Source of the DNA: Spirochaetales bacterium
Lineage (GTDB): Bacteria > Spirochaetota > Spirochaetia > UBA9216
DNA: 64,000 bases
NCBI GenBank assembly: GCA_016342585.1
Contig: JAEINK010000008.1
Coordinates: 44,905-108,904, forward strand
Reading direction: 5' to 3'
Below the pieces are notes generated by a model. The model saw only the letters and a program-made list of their open reading frames with translations, was not told the origin of the DNA and did no database searches. Shown in pieces: positions 16,882-25,516 of the stretch. The first letter of the stretch is position 1. Each line of letters starts with the position of its first letter. A program made the position numbers and the translations under genes.

Positions 16882-19106
16882 TCTGTGCTCTCCAGCTCCA
16901 CGGTAGGGATTGTAATGAGGAAGGATGTGCCTTTCCCGGTTTTTGTCCTGACAGTAATCTTACCTTTAAGTTTATGAACATCTGCCTGAACAGCATCAAG
17001 GCCTACCCCTCGGCCGGAAATAGTTGAGACCTGATCCCGTGAAGAGAAACCGGAGGTGAACATAGCCTTGAGTATTTCGGCCGATGAGTGACTCCCCGCA
17101 TCAAGGATTCCCTTCTCAACCGCCTTCTCTTCAATTGCAGAAAAATCGAGTCCTTGACCGTCATCCTTGACCTCAATCCGAAGTTCACCCTCACTCATAA
17201 TAAAAGAGAGGGTGAGCACGGCAGATTCTTCCTTCCGGGCCGCCACTCGCTGAAAGGTATCCTCTATTCCATGATCTGCAGCATTTCGGACGAGGTGAAA
17301 CAGGGCCGGCTGCAATTTGCGAAGCCCGGGAATTGACTCAATATTGGATTTAAAAGCGAGTACAATTTTCTTATCCAATTCATCGGCTATTTCGGAAACC
17401 ATCTCAGAGAGCCGCGTCTTGAAAATAGAAAGTTCAGGATCCCCTGACTCGGGTTCAATGGAGAAATTTTTAAACCTTTTCACTATCTTCCGGACTATAT
17501 CAATCTCGGAACCCATCTCTTCAATCAGCTCTTTTTCTCCGGAAATCTCCGGGGCCCCCTCGGTTCCATTGCTTTCATCGCCCCCCGCCCGTAAGGCTGC
17601 AAATTTCTCCTCAAGCTCATGAGAAATTTTTTCAAGCCTTTGAAATTTCAGGTAGCGAGCGGTTCCTTTCAAAGAGTGGGTATCCCGGAAAACACGGGCT
17701 AAGATTTCTTCGTCACCCAGATTATCAATGTTCTCAATAAGTAAATTATACACGCCATCTGCCGCAAGGATAAAATCCTCGAAGACCTGAGGACCATGCT
17801 GAAGGATAGCGGCAATCTGTTCAAGCTCCGACTCTCTCATCATTTTTTCGGATTCAAGGGCTTCCCTGGCAATGACAATATCCGTCATATCCTGAAAGAG
17901 AACCATTACATTCTGTACATCTTCCCCGTCAAAGATCCGCTGGAACTCACCATTGATAATAATCTCACGGCCACTCTCCAGTATCAGGTGCATATCATGG
18001 ACAGGATTTATTTCCATGATCATAGAAAGGGCAGCGGTCTTGTTATTGAACAGGAAATCGAGAAACATCTCCATCTCCTGCTTCTGTTCTTCACTGGCCT
18101 TGTTTTCCCCATAAATAAAATCAGTAAAATGAAGACCTGCCAGATTCTCTTTTTCAAACAGCTTATTTAAGAAAGATGAAACCTCATTAGTGATAGTGAA
18201 ATCAGGATTTAATAAAAGCAACCCTTCATTAATATTATCAAGATACTTTCGGCTCTCTTCAAGTCTTGCTTCAATTCTGGTATTTTCAATTTCAAGCAGC
18301 TTACTCTTTTTAAGCCCTAAAATCATCTCATTGATCTGACCAGCCAATTCTCCGAATTCATCCTTCTGATTTAAATCGATCCGGGTATCAAGATCACCGC
18401 CGCCAACCCTGGAGACAACGCCACCTATTGAAAAAACAGGTTTTACAATGATTCTTCGTACCATCACGAGCATCCAGAAAAAGATAATAAATCCAACCGC
18501 CAGAAAAAAGAGGGTTAAAATTGTCCCGGCAGAGTTAAGCTTGCTGTAGATATCACTCAGAGAGATCCGGAAATATGATATGCCCCTAATAAAATGGTCA
18601 TCACCGTGACAAGTCCGGCAATCCGCATAGTTCAGGATTGGAAAATAGTACTCCATCTCCATGGCTTCCTCATCCAGAGTTACCAGGGGAGTCTTGAATC
18701 TCAGCACCTCCTCAAAACCCGTATCATTAATCATGGAGCCATCTAACCGGGGAGTCTTTTCAAACATAACATCATCCTGGAAATTGTTTACAAAATCCAT
18801 GGTTTCATAATTGCTGAAAGCCAGGCTGCCATCTCTGCGATAGATATCATACTCAAGAAAGTCATCCATTTCACGAAGGTCCCTCATGGTACGATTGGCA
18901 AGCGGAGCTTCACCACTCAACATAATATTGCGGATAGTGTGATTCAATACCTGTGTATTCATCGAAAGGGTCTGCTGCGAAGCATCCAATAAATTATTTT
19001 TTTGATTTGTAATTGTAAAATAGATGGAAAGAAAAACACTTAATGCGAGGATAATCAAAATCGCCGAGATTAACTTAACCTGAATCGATCGTATTTGTAC
19101 CATCAT
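16878..19106 (-). CDS. Membrane-bound CheA-like histidine kinase with periplasmic c-haem motif
   Basis: 742 residues. Membrane helix about 12-33; periplasmic domain with CRTCH at 163-167, a likely c-type haem site (DUF3365/Tll0287-like); second helix about 195-217; HAMP about 218-270; PAS-like domain about 285-415; phosphotransfer (Hpt) domain with His477 in DTHSLKGTARYL; then a CheA-type ATPase with LVRNAADHGIED, VKDDGQGLD, FTSGFSS and GRGVGLDAV. There is no CheW-like coupling domain at the C-terminus, unlike true CheA. It probably autophosphorylates its own Hpt histidine and signals to the CheY-like receiver two genes upstream. Redox state, NO or O2 are candidate inputs (inference). Confidence 0.88.
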   Translation of the reverse strand: MMVQIRSIQVKLISAILIILALSVFLSIYFTITNQKNNLLDASQQTLSMNTQVLNHTIRNIMLSGEAPLANRTMRDLREMDDFLEYDIYRRDGSLAFSNYETMDFVNNFQDDVMFEKTPRLDGSMINDTGFEEVLRFKTPLVTLDEEAMEMEYYFPILNYADCRTCHGDDHFIRGISYFRISLSDIYSKLNSAGTILTLFFLAVGFIIFFWMLVMVRRIIVKPVFSIGGVVSRVGGGDLDTRIDLNQKDEFGELAGQINEMILGLKKSKLLEIENTRIEARLEESRKYLDNINEGLLLLNPDFTITNEVSSFLNKLFEKENLAGLHFTDFIYGENKASEEQKQEMEMFLDFLFNNKTAALSMIMEINPVHDMHLILESGREIIINGEFQRIFDGEDVQNVMVLFQDMTDIVIAREALESEKMMRESELEQIAAILQHGPQVFEDFILAADGVYNLLIENIDNLGDEEILARVFRDTHSLKGTARYLKFQRLEKISHELEEKFAALRAGGDESNGTEGAPEISGEKELIEEMGSEIDIVRKIVKRFKNFSIEPESGDPELSIFKTRLSEMVSEIADELDKKIVLAFKSNIESIPGLRKLQPALFHLVRNAADHGIEDTFQRVAARKEESAVLTLSFIMSEGELRIEVKDDGQGLDFSAIEEKAVEKGILDAGSHSSAEILKAMFTSGFSSRDQVSTISGRGVGLDAVQADVHKLKGKITVRTKTGKGTSFLITIPTVELESTE

Positions 19107-19561
19107 GCTTCCTTTATGGAGACATTGATAGAAAAGCTCCCTAATTCTGATTCATAGGGAATGGATATAACAGGAACGCCATGGGGCCAATTAATCCTGT
19201 AATTATTACCTGTAATTATTCCTGGAAGCGAAATGGAAATCCGGAATTCTGCAAGGTCCTTTTTAGCGTTTCCGGCAATGATATTAATCATCTCGCCTAC
19301 CCCGTCAAGGATCTCGGCACCCAGGGCAATATACGTTTTCCCTTCGAGTCTAGAGACCATTGCGATCGCCGTTTCTCTGGAAAAACTCAAAACAAGGGCT
19401 CCCGTTGTCTCTCCCGCAAGGCCGATGATAGCGGACACCCCCATCAAATCATAAGGGTCGTCCAGGATAAAGGGTTTTCCCGGCTTAATATCCACATCCA
19501 TATACTCTTTAAACAGATTTAATGAGGCGTGTATAAACGGATTAATAAATTTAGCATTCAT
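19103..19561 (-). CDS. cheX: CheX/CheC-family chemotaxis phosphatase-like protein
   Basis: A 152-residue protein with the CheX fold: GLAGETTGALVLSFSRETA followed by the active-site helix containing EMIN in ILDGVGEMINIIAGNAKK. The E..N pair is the catalytic signature of CheC/CheX/CheZ-type dephosphorylation of CheY-P. Spirochaetes normally use CheX as their CheY-P phosphatase. Here it lies between a CheY-like receiver gene (17 bases upstream) and the haem-sensor kinase (four-base overlap), so it is probably dedicated to this signalling module rather than to the main chemotaxis array. Confidence 0.85.
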   Translation of the reverse strand: MNAKFINPFIHASLNLFKEYMDVDIKPGKPFILDDPYDLMGVSAIIGLAGETTGALVLSFSRETAIAMVSRLEGKTYIALGAEILDGVGEMINIIAGNAKKDLAEFRISISLPGIITGNNYRINWPHGVPVISIPYESELGSFSINVSIKEA

Positions 19562-19577
19562 TATTCACCCAACCTTA

Positions 19578-19943
19578 TTATAGAAAAGAAGAGATTTTAT
19601 CCCAAAGAATAGTCCCTTTTATCGGCTTGACGACATAATCGGTAACACCCGAAGAAATTGCCTGAATGACATTGTATTTTGCAGCCTCGGAGGTAACCAT
19701 GATGATAGGAGCACTGACGTACTTTTCCATGGACCTGAGTTTTTTTACAAATTCAAGACCATCTATCTTCGGCATATTCCAATCCACAAGGAAAAGAGTG
19801 ATATCATTCTCAACAGCCCTCTTCAGAGCCTCCTGACCATCACCGGCTTCCATAATAAATTGTTCGGGAATTCCATTTTCGGTAAGGGTGTTTTTATGAA
19901 TGCGACGCATAACACCTGAGTCATCAACTATTAAAATAATCAT
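19578..19943 (-). CDS. CheY-like single-domain response regulator
   Basis: A 121-residue receiver domain with all key positions: acidic pair in LIVDDSG, phospho-acceptor Asp in FLVDWNMP (about residue 54), Thr in MVTSEA and Lys in YVVKPIKG. No output domain is attached, so the signal must be passed by protein contact, as with CheY at the flagellar motor, or to another phosphotransfer protein. It is first in the operon with CheX, the haem-sensor kinase and the P460-like lipoprotein. Confidence 0.93.
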   Translation of the reverse strand: MIILIVDDSGVMRRIHKNTLTENGIPEQFIMEAGDGQEALKRAVENDITLFLVDWNMPKIDGLEFVKKLRSMEKYVSAPIIMVTSEAAKYNVIQAISSGVTDYVVKPIKGTILWDKISSFL

Positions 19944-20241
19944 ACTTTAATTATCCCCATGTAAATCAAAAAAAGCAAGAAAAACTCTTACCTCCCTCCT
20001 TTTTTTAACCATTTTAATAAGATTTTACGTCCTTTGAAGCAACAGTATATTGTTATACCAGCTGAAGAGTTACAAATAAAAGTATTATTCAATCTTAAAG
20101 GAGGTTGATAGATCTGGTTTTACAGGCAAGGAAAGATTCAATCCAGAACTGAATGCAATATTCTGTCGAAAACTTAAACAGTCTGACAGAATATTCACAT
20201 CCAGTCAGTAACATTTATTCATGGAGCACACAACACGAGTT
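19944..20241. other. Intergenic region of 298 bases between receiver and DOMON genes
   Basis: No supported gene. It should hold the promoter of the signalling operon at its left side. It contains a small palindrome GTATA-TTGT-TATAC at 20045-20058, a Shine-Dalgarno-like AAAGGAGG at about 20097 without a convincing reading frame, and a perfect inverted repeat at 20157-20195. Confidence 0.5.
20157..20195. repeat. Perfect 11-bp inverted repeat
   Basis: AATATTCTGTC and its exact reverse complement GACAGAATATT, separated by 17 bases. No T-run follows on either strand within a few bases, so it is more like an operator or an mRNA structure downstream of the DOMON gene than a classical terminator. 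Confidence 0.6.
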
Positions 20242-20754
20242 TTAAAAATCCAGGACAGTACTATCCCTGTATCGGTGCATGGAGCGGAAATTATCCCTCG
20301 TGCCATAAGCAAGAATCACCGGAAGGTCATTCTGACCGGCAGAGATAAAGTCGGATTTTTTGACTTTAAACTCGAAAAATGTAAACCCGTCATCTTCCAT
20401 TAAAGCGAATTCAACATCCCGATTGTTTTCAACTTTAGAATGACTGTGCCCCTTTCCGAGGTGTTCCTCGAAGAAGGATTCACCGTTCTTAAAATAACCC
20501 ATGAACATTTCCGAACCATCCATGCGGGCACTACCAAGTCCGACTGCAATCCACCCATCGGTTTCGGCATGAATTGCAATTCGAAGGTCATCCCCTTCTA
20601 CTTCCCAGAAAAGGGATGCCTTCCTTAACTCTTTAGTATTTGAATATTCACCGGACATAATCTGTCCATCTATATTAACACCCTGGGAACCATCGGCAAA
20701 AGTTGAAACCAAACCAAAAACTAATAATACAACAAATAACATCTGCTTTTTCAT
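20242..20754 (-). CDS. Exported DOMON-domain protein
   Basis: A 170-residue protein with signal peptide (residues 1-20, ending TFA) and a single DOMON domain: ASLFWEVEGDDLRIAIHAETDGWIAVGLG, MDGSEMFMGYF, HSHSKVE, FTFFEFKVKKSD and ILAYGTRDNFRSMHRYRDS. DOMON domains bind haem b or sugars outside the cytoplasm; Met and His residues in EMFMGYF and SMHRYR are candidate haem ligands. It stands alone upstream of the haem-sensor signalling operon on the same strand, strengthening the redox theme. The ligand is not established. Confidence 0.85.
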   Translation of the reverse strand: MKKQMLFVVLLVFGLVSTFADGSQGVNIDGQIMSGEYSNTKELRKASLFWEVEGDDLRIAIHAETDGWIAVGLGSARMDGSEMFMGYFKNGESFFEEHLGKGHSHSKVENNRDVEFALMEDDGFTFFEFKVKKSDFISAGQNDLPVILAYGTRDNFRSMHRYRDSTVLDF

Positions 20755-20868
20755 GACTCACCCCTTAAATATCAAAGTTTATACTTAAAACCTATAAATG
20801 AAGGGTTTAATAGTCAAGTTTTATTAAACAGTTCTAAAGGGCTGAACATCAATGACCCCGGATAAACA

Positions 20869-20898
20869 TAAAAACCCGGACTGTAACACAGCCCGGGT
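20869..20898 (-). terminator. Terminator downstream of the tctCBA genes
   Basis: On the minus strand ACCCGGGCTG-TGTTA-CAGTCCGGGT forms a strong GC-rich stem (one G-U pair) followed by a run of T. It lies about 25 bases after the TctA stop codon. Confidence 0.88.
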
Positions 20899-20921
20899 AA
20901 AAAGAAAATAAAAGGAGGTTA

Positions 20922-22463
20922 TTATTTACTGGTCTGTTTTTCTTTTTTAGGAAATTTAGCCTTCATCCAGTCAGCCATCCTTTTATAAAGTGGCGTCTGA
21001 CTGAAAACCATAATTACAATTACCAGGAAGAGAATGAGAGCCACCGGCCTTGTGAGTACCGGAAGAAAACTTCCCTTTGAAACCATGAGCGCACGACGCA
21101 GGTTTGTATCTGCCATTCCACCCAGGATGACGCCAATAACCAGCGGGGCAATCGGGTATTTCATCTCGGTTAGGAAGTAAGCCATTATTCCAACCGGGAA
21201 CATCAGGTAAAGATTGAAAATTCTGGTTCCAAGTGCATAAGAACCGATAATACAGAGAACACCAATAACAGGCATGAATAGACTGATAGGTATTTTCAGA
21301 ACCTTGATAACCTGTTTGGCAAGGAGAATACCGCAGATCCACATACATATGGACGCCAAAAGGAGAATGGCCGTAATCTGTAGATAGAAACCCGGGTGAT
21401 CAATATTCAGCATGGGACCAGGATTAAAGCCATGAAGCAGGAGTGCTCCTAAAAGCATGGCAGCAGGAGGAGATCCCGGGACACCAAGACTTAAGAGAGG
21501 AATCATGGCTCCACCGATACAGGCATTATTGGCAGTCTCGGTGGCAATCACAGCCTCCTCAACCCCTGTACCGAATTTATCCCCATCCTTGCTGAATTTT
21601 TTGGCAGTACCATAGGAGACCCATCCGGCTATATCTTCACCAATACCGGGAACAGCACCAATACCTACCCCGATAAGAGCGGACCGCAGGATATTTTTAA
21701 AGTTCTTTCCAATTTTTCGCCAGGAAGGAAGTATCTTGCCAACATCGGCCATCTCACCATATTTAAAGTCGTCACGCAGGGTTTGCATGATCTGGGGGAT
21801 ACCAAAGGCACCGATGAGTACGGGGACAAGATCCAGACCTGAATCCAGCTCACTGAACCCGAAGGTGAACCGAGGAAAAGTCTGTAGTTTCTCTCGACCA
21901 ATAGAGGCCATCCACAGACCGATAAATCCGGCAATCCATCCCTTGAATGCCAAATCCTGACTCGTCAGTGTTCCGGAAATCACAATTCCAAAAAGAGCGA
22001 GCAGGAAAAATTCAAAGGATGTAAACTCCAAAGCCAGGCTTGAAATAAGAGGAGAAAAGGAGACAACAAAAATCATACCGATAAAGGTTCCGATCGCCGA
22101 GGCTGTTGTCGTAAGCCCAAGAGCCATACCGGCTTTTCCTTTTTTCGCAAGGGGGTACCCATCCATCGCCGTCGCGGCAGCCGCCGCTGTCCCCGGGATA
22201 TTTACCAGGATTGCCGTATACGATCCACCGTATACCCCTCCAACATAAATACCCATCAGGGCTACCATGGCGGTAGCTGGACTCATCCCATAGGTAAGAG
22301 TCGTAAGGAGTGCAACACCAAGTGTAGCCGTAAGACCAGGGGTCGCACCGAAAATAATTCCCATGATTACCGATGCAAAAAGCAGAAGCATCGCGCCGGG
22401 ATTTATAAGGAGCATTCCTATTTCAATAAAGAAGCTCTGTAAAGTACCAAATATCATTTCCAT
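20922..22463 (-). CDS. tctA: Tripartite tricarboxylate transporter, large membrane subunit TctA
   Basis: A 513-residue, roughly twelve-helix membrane protein with the TctA signatures GIIFGATPGLTATLGVALLT near residue 35, YVGGVYGGSYTAIL and NIPGTAAAAATAMDGYPLAKKGKA near residue 90, and GIGEDIAGW and GVPGSPPAAMLLGAL in the second half. TctA is the channel of a secondary importer driven by ion gradients and fed by a periplasmic TctC protein. Known substrates are carboxylates such as citrate or tartrate. The neighbouring transketolase and isomerase genes suggest a sugar acid or related polar metabolite here (inference). It is last of three tct genes. Confidence 0.94.
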   Translation of the reverse strand: MEMIFGTLQSFFIEIGMLLINPGAMLLLFASVIMGIIFGATPGLTATLGVALLTTLTYGMSPATAMVALMGIYVGGVYGGSYTAILVNIPGTAAAAATAMDGYPLAKKGKAGMALGLTTTASAIGTFIGMIFVVSFSPLISSLALEFTSFEFFLLALFGIVISGTLTSQDLAFKGWIAGFIGLWMASIGREKLQTFPRFTFGFSELDSGLDLVPVLIGAFGIPQIMQTLRDDFKYGEMADVGKILPSWRKIGKNFKNILRSALIGVGIGAVPGIGEDIAGWVSYGTAKKFSKDGDKFGTGVEEAVIATETANNACIGGAMIPLLSLGVPGSPPAAMLLGALLLHGFNPGPMLNIDHPGFYLQITAILLLASICMWICGILLAKQVIKVLKIPISLFMPVIGVLCIIGSYALGTRIFNLYLMFPVGIMAYFLTEMKYPIAPLVIGVILGGMADTNLRRALMVSKGSFLPVLTRPVALILFLVIVIMVFSQTPLYKRMADWMKAKFPKKEKQTSK

Positions 22464-22473
22464 TTCGGTGCTC

Positions 22474-23229
22474 CTAGTATTTAAGTGAATAGTAAAGGAC
22501 GTTCATATGATCAATGATGACACCTTCGTTAGGCAGGGGTGTAAGAAGAGGATAACGAAAAACCGGGCAAAGGATCAGAGGAGTAACAATCGATACAATC
22601 ATTACTGTTCTGATTTTTTTTGTCGATAATCCATCAGCCTTCATCAGCTGCCTTGCGTAGATATTCATCCAGATCAAACAGAGAATTGCCAGAAAGTCCA
22701 TTGTGTAGGGGTAGAGGGAAATCAAATATTTTCCAATACCCGTTCCAAAAAGGATAGCTAATGCCAGAGACTGGATCAGAAAGTATATGGAGAGTTTCAC
22801 GAATACCAGCCGGCTTTCGGAATAGAATACCGAACAGATGAAAAACAGAAATATGGCAATACTGACAACAAAATCAATATAGGGAATATAAAGATAGATA
22901 AAAGAGGCCAGGGCTAAAACGATAACCCATACTCTGATTGTTTTCTCATCAATTTTCTTACTATGATTAGCTCTCATTTTAATTGATTCTACAAGGGCGT
23001 TGAATCCACCATCCTTGACAGCAACATAGCAGAGAAGAGCCCCAAGTAAGATAAGGGCAACACCAATGCAGAGAGGAAAGAGGGACGGAGCTACATACCA
23101 ATGGGCTTGAACTCCACCGTAGCTGGCAGTCATAGGCATCTGCAGTGCCATAATGGTTACAAAACCACCAAACAGCATTATTATAATACTGGTAACAAAA
23201 TCAGATTTTCTTAAGCTCTTAAGCTCCAT
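22474..23229 (-). CDS. tctB: Tripartite tricarboxylate transporter, small membrane subunit TctB
   Basis: A 251-residue membrane protein with four to six hydrophobic helices. The opening KSDFVTSIIIMLFGGFVTIMAL and the segment SLFPLCIGVALILLGALL are characteristic of TctB, although the family is poorly conserved and this one is longer than the usual 150-170 residues. It lies 10 bases upstream of tctA and 119 bases downstream of tctC, the standard order. Function is inferred mainly from position. Confidence 0.85.
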   Translation of the reverse strand: MELKSLRKSDFVTSIIIMLFGGFVTIMALQMPMTASYGGVQAHWYVAPSLFPLCIGVALILLGALLCYVAVKDGGFNALVESIKMRANHSKKIDEKTIRVWVIVLALASFIYLYIPYIDFVVSIAIFLFFICSVFYSESRLVFVKLSIYFLIQSLALAILFGTGIGKYLISLYPYTMDFLAILCLIWMNIYARQLMKADGLSTKKIRTVMIVSIVTPLILCPVFRYPLLTPLPNEGVIIDHMNVLYYSLKY

Positions 23230-23348
23230 AGTTTACCTCGAAAGTAGAATAAAACTCCAGCGGAGCAATCTCCGCTGAAACAGCGGGCTGTCTGCAAACT
23301 ATCACAGACAACCCTTTTAACACACATCAAACAAATTGATTCGCTAAA

Positions 23349-24371
23349 TTACGGTTTGGGGATGTTCAGGTCAGCAGGATTAACATCTGCAGCACCAAGG
23401 TCCCACAGGGTCCATGCAAAGTTGGATTCGAGAGCTGCAAAAACTTCATTAGCCTCGGGTCCTCTTTTTCCGGAAAGAACATAGTATTTCTCTTCACCAA
23501 ATGCCTTAACGGCATCGGAAGCCATGGATTTATCAAATGCTTCATAAAGCACATCTTTGACTTCCTGGGGAACGTCTGCGGGTACAGCAAATCCGATGGA
23601 CTGGGGAAGGGGAAGATACTTGGAGAGGTCGGCATAAGCATCGAAAGCTGAAGGAATAACAGTTCCATTGAGGTCAAAGGACTCAGGAATAAGCATTCCG
23701 AGGGGTTTCAGTTTTCCACCTCTGATAAGCTCAGCCTGTTCGGCAACGGAAGTAACAATTACTGTAATTTCACCAGTCATGGCAGCATTCTGTGCAGGAG
23801 CGGAACCATCATAGGGGATGAACTGAAAATCAGCACCGGAACCATTCTCAAGAGCAAGAAGGTTAAGGTGATGGATAGAACCGGAACCGGAAGCACCAGC
23901 AAGAATTGAATCGGGAGCAGCTTTAGCAGCCTCAACCAGTTCTTCAATAGTGTTATAGGGGGCATCGGGTGTTACAGAAACAACATCGGGAGATCCACCG
24001 ATAATGAATGTGTCCCATACATTAAAACGGTTGGACCAGGCGCCTTTAACACCTGCAGTAACGTTGGATTCGGAAAGACCGGTGATTGTATAGCCATCAT
24101 GAGCGGCACTGTAACCATAAGTCATACCAACGGAACCGGCAGCTCCACCAGTTTTGTTGATTACATTTACATTCACACCGAGAGCCTTGGACATTTCAGC
24201 CATAACAACACGGTTACACACATCAGTACCACCACCGGCACCCCAAACAACAGCTGTTGTGATATCTCGTTCGGGATAAGAACCCATTCCTGCGGAATCA
24301 GCCTGTCCACTTGCGAAAACCATTCCTGTTAGCATCAACATTGCTGCTAAGATTACGACCAGTTTTTTCAT
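23349..24371 (-). CDS. tctC: Tripartite tricarboxylate transporter, periplasmic binding protein TctC
   Basis: The 340-residue extracytoplasmic receptor. The start at 24371 is chosen over 24437 because AAAGGAG lies just before it and because it gives a clean signal peptide (KKLVVILAAMLMLTGMVFA, mature SGQAD). Typical TctC landmarks: YPERDITTAVVWGAGGGTDVCNR at the ligand-binding beginning, NKTGGAAGSVGM, and the terminal helices PQEVKDVLYEAFDKSM. The family binds carboxylates through the first loop and a central pocket. It has its own promoter and an operator-like site upstream, separate from the transketolase operon. Confidence 0.93.
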   Translation of the reverse strand: MKKLVVILAAMLMLTGMVFASGQADSAGMGSYPERDITTAVVWGAGGGTDVCNRVVMAEMSKALGVNVNVINKTGGAAGSVGMTYGYSAAHDGYTITGLSESNVTAGVKGAWSNRFNVWDTFIIGGSPDVVSVTPDAPYNTIEELVEAAKAAPDSILAGASGSGSIHHLNLLALENGSGADFQFIPYDGSAPAQNAAMTGEITVIVTSVAEQAELIRGGKLKPLGMLIPESFDLNGTVIPSAFDAYADLSKYLPLPQSIGFAVPADVPQEVKDVLYEAFDKSMASDAVKAFGEEKYYVLSGKRGPEANEVFAALESNFAWTLWDLGAADVNPADLNIPKP

Positions 24372-24412
24372 AAAAAACTCCTTTAAAAGATTTATATCGT
24401 TAATGAAGATCC

Positions 24413-24443
24413 TGTATGCAAAAATAGATTTTAACATACAAGG
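24413..24443 (-). promoter_or_regulatory. Operator-like inverted repeat at the tctC promoter
   Basis: On the minus strand TTGTATGTTAAAA and TTTTTGCATACA form an imperfect inverted repeat. The 11 bases TTTTGCATACA are identical to one arm and core of the palindrome at the start of the transketolase operon (28188-28203). A possible promoter (TTGTTT at about 24453, 16-bp spacer, TAAAAT at about 24431) overlaps it, so binding would block transcription. The GntR/FCD proteins encoded at 28.3-29.6 kb are the likely binders. Confidence 0.55.
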
Positions 24444-24522
24444 CCTTCAAAACAATCCATAACTGAATAGGAAAACCAGACTTTTCCCAGGTCATCCGGG
24501 GATACTTTATTTAAGCACCCTT

Positions 24523-25500
24523 CTACTTTTCATTCCTGAAAAACATTTCATCTTCCAGGTATTTCCACATGTCAAGATAATCGCTGTTAGCCATTCTTTT
24601 CTTGAACTCTGCCCTGTCAAAGCCTCTTACAAGGTTCCAGAGTTTATTGGTCCATCTGGCATTGGCTTCAAAAGTTTTCTTAATATCCAGTCGCTGAGGA
24701 GAAGTATCTGAAGTTAGATAGTCATCGTAACCATACTCCTGGAGATAGTAGAGAAACTCCGCATAGGCGAGAAAGTTGTGGGAAGCTACAATATAATCCC
24801 AGTCCCATTTTCGATTGTTATCATTGATATGGATATAATATGGGAATTTACTTTCAGCAATTAAACAGAGGGCTTCAGCAGGATTTTCACCGCCATACAA
24901 GGAGTGGCCGAAATCCATGGTTACACCCATATTCCTATTTCCAATCTGCTCGAGCATATAGAGCGTCTTTGCAGCAGAGTCTAGAAAACATGCTCCTCTT
25001 ACTTCACTTGGTTTGTACTCAAGAAAGAGAGGGATCTCCGGCATATAGTCACCGGCTTCAGCAAATCCATCCGCCATATTTTTCCATGCTTTGGCATAGT
25101 TCTCCTGAAAGCTGAACTCATACCCGTCCCCCAGAGGACAACACTGAACCTTGTCTGCTCCAACGGCCTTTGCGAAATCCTTGGCTTCCTTTACAAAACG
25201 AATAGCCTTCTGGCGGATTTCTTTATTCTCAGAGGTAATTCCTCCAGACACAAATTCCGGTTCACTCTTGATATTACAGTTGATGGCTGCAATTTTAAGA
25301 CCATTATCTGCAATAAGCTTCTTTACCTTCTCAGCATCAGAAACTTCATATGGATAAACAATCTCAACACCATCCACATCTTTCATTTCAGAAACCATGG
25401 CAAACTTTTCTTCCAGGGTAGCCGGCTGGTTATACTCCCTGAACCGGTCTTTGGTCTGTCCAAGAAACCCGGTAATTACTCCACACTTAACCTTTTCCAC
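24523..25500 (-). CDS. TIM-barrel sugar (phosphate) isomerase/epimerase
   Basis: A 325-residue protein of the xylose-isomerase-like TIM-barrel superfamily (AP endonuclease 2 family). Metal-binding regions: FLEYKPSE (Glu), MDFGHSLYGGENP (Asp-His), YIHINDNNRKWDWD (His and Asp) and TSDTSPQR (late acidic position). Such enzymes isomerise or epimerise free or phosphorylated sugars using a divalent metal. It is the last gene of the operon after the split transketolase, 16 bases from it. A second TIM-barrel gene begins the operon; the two proteins are not close copies. The substrate is unknown. Confidence 0.85.
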   Translation of the reverse strand: MEKVKCGVITGFLGQTKDRFREYNQPATLEEKFAMVSEMKDVDGVEIVYPYEVSDAEKVKKLIADNGLKIAAINCNIKSEPEFVSGGITSENKEIRQKAIRFVKEAKDFAKAVGADKVQCCPLGDGYEFSFQENYAKAWKNMADGFAEAGDYMPEIPLFLEYKPSEVRGACFLDSAAKTLYMLEQIGNRNMGVTMDFGHSLYGGENPAEALCLIAESKFPYYIHINDNNRKWDWDYIVASHNFLAYAEFLYYLQEYGYDDYLTSDTSPQRLDIKKTFEANARWTNKLWNLVRGFDRAEFKKRMANSDYLDMWKYLEDEMFFRNEK

Positions 25501-25516
25501 AAATCACCTCAATATC

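Noticed and set aside
20097..20150. A 15-codon peptide after AAAGGAGG starting with TTG
   Set aside because: Too short, non-ATG start and spacing of only one base; no supporting feature.
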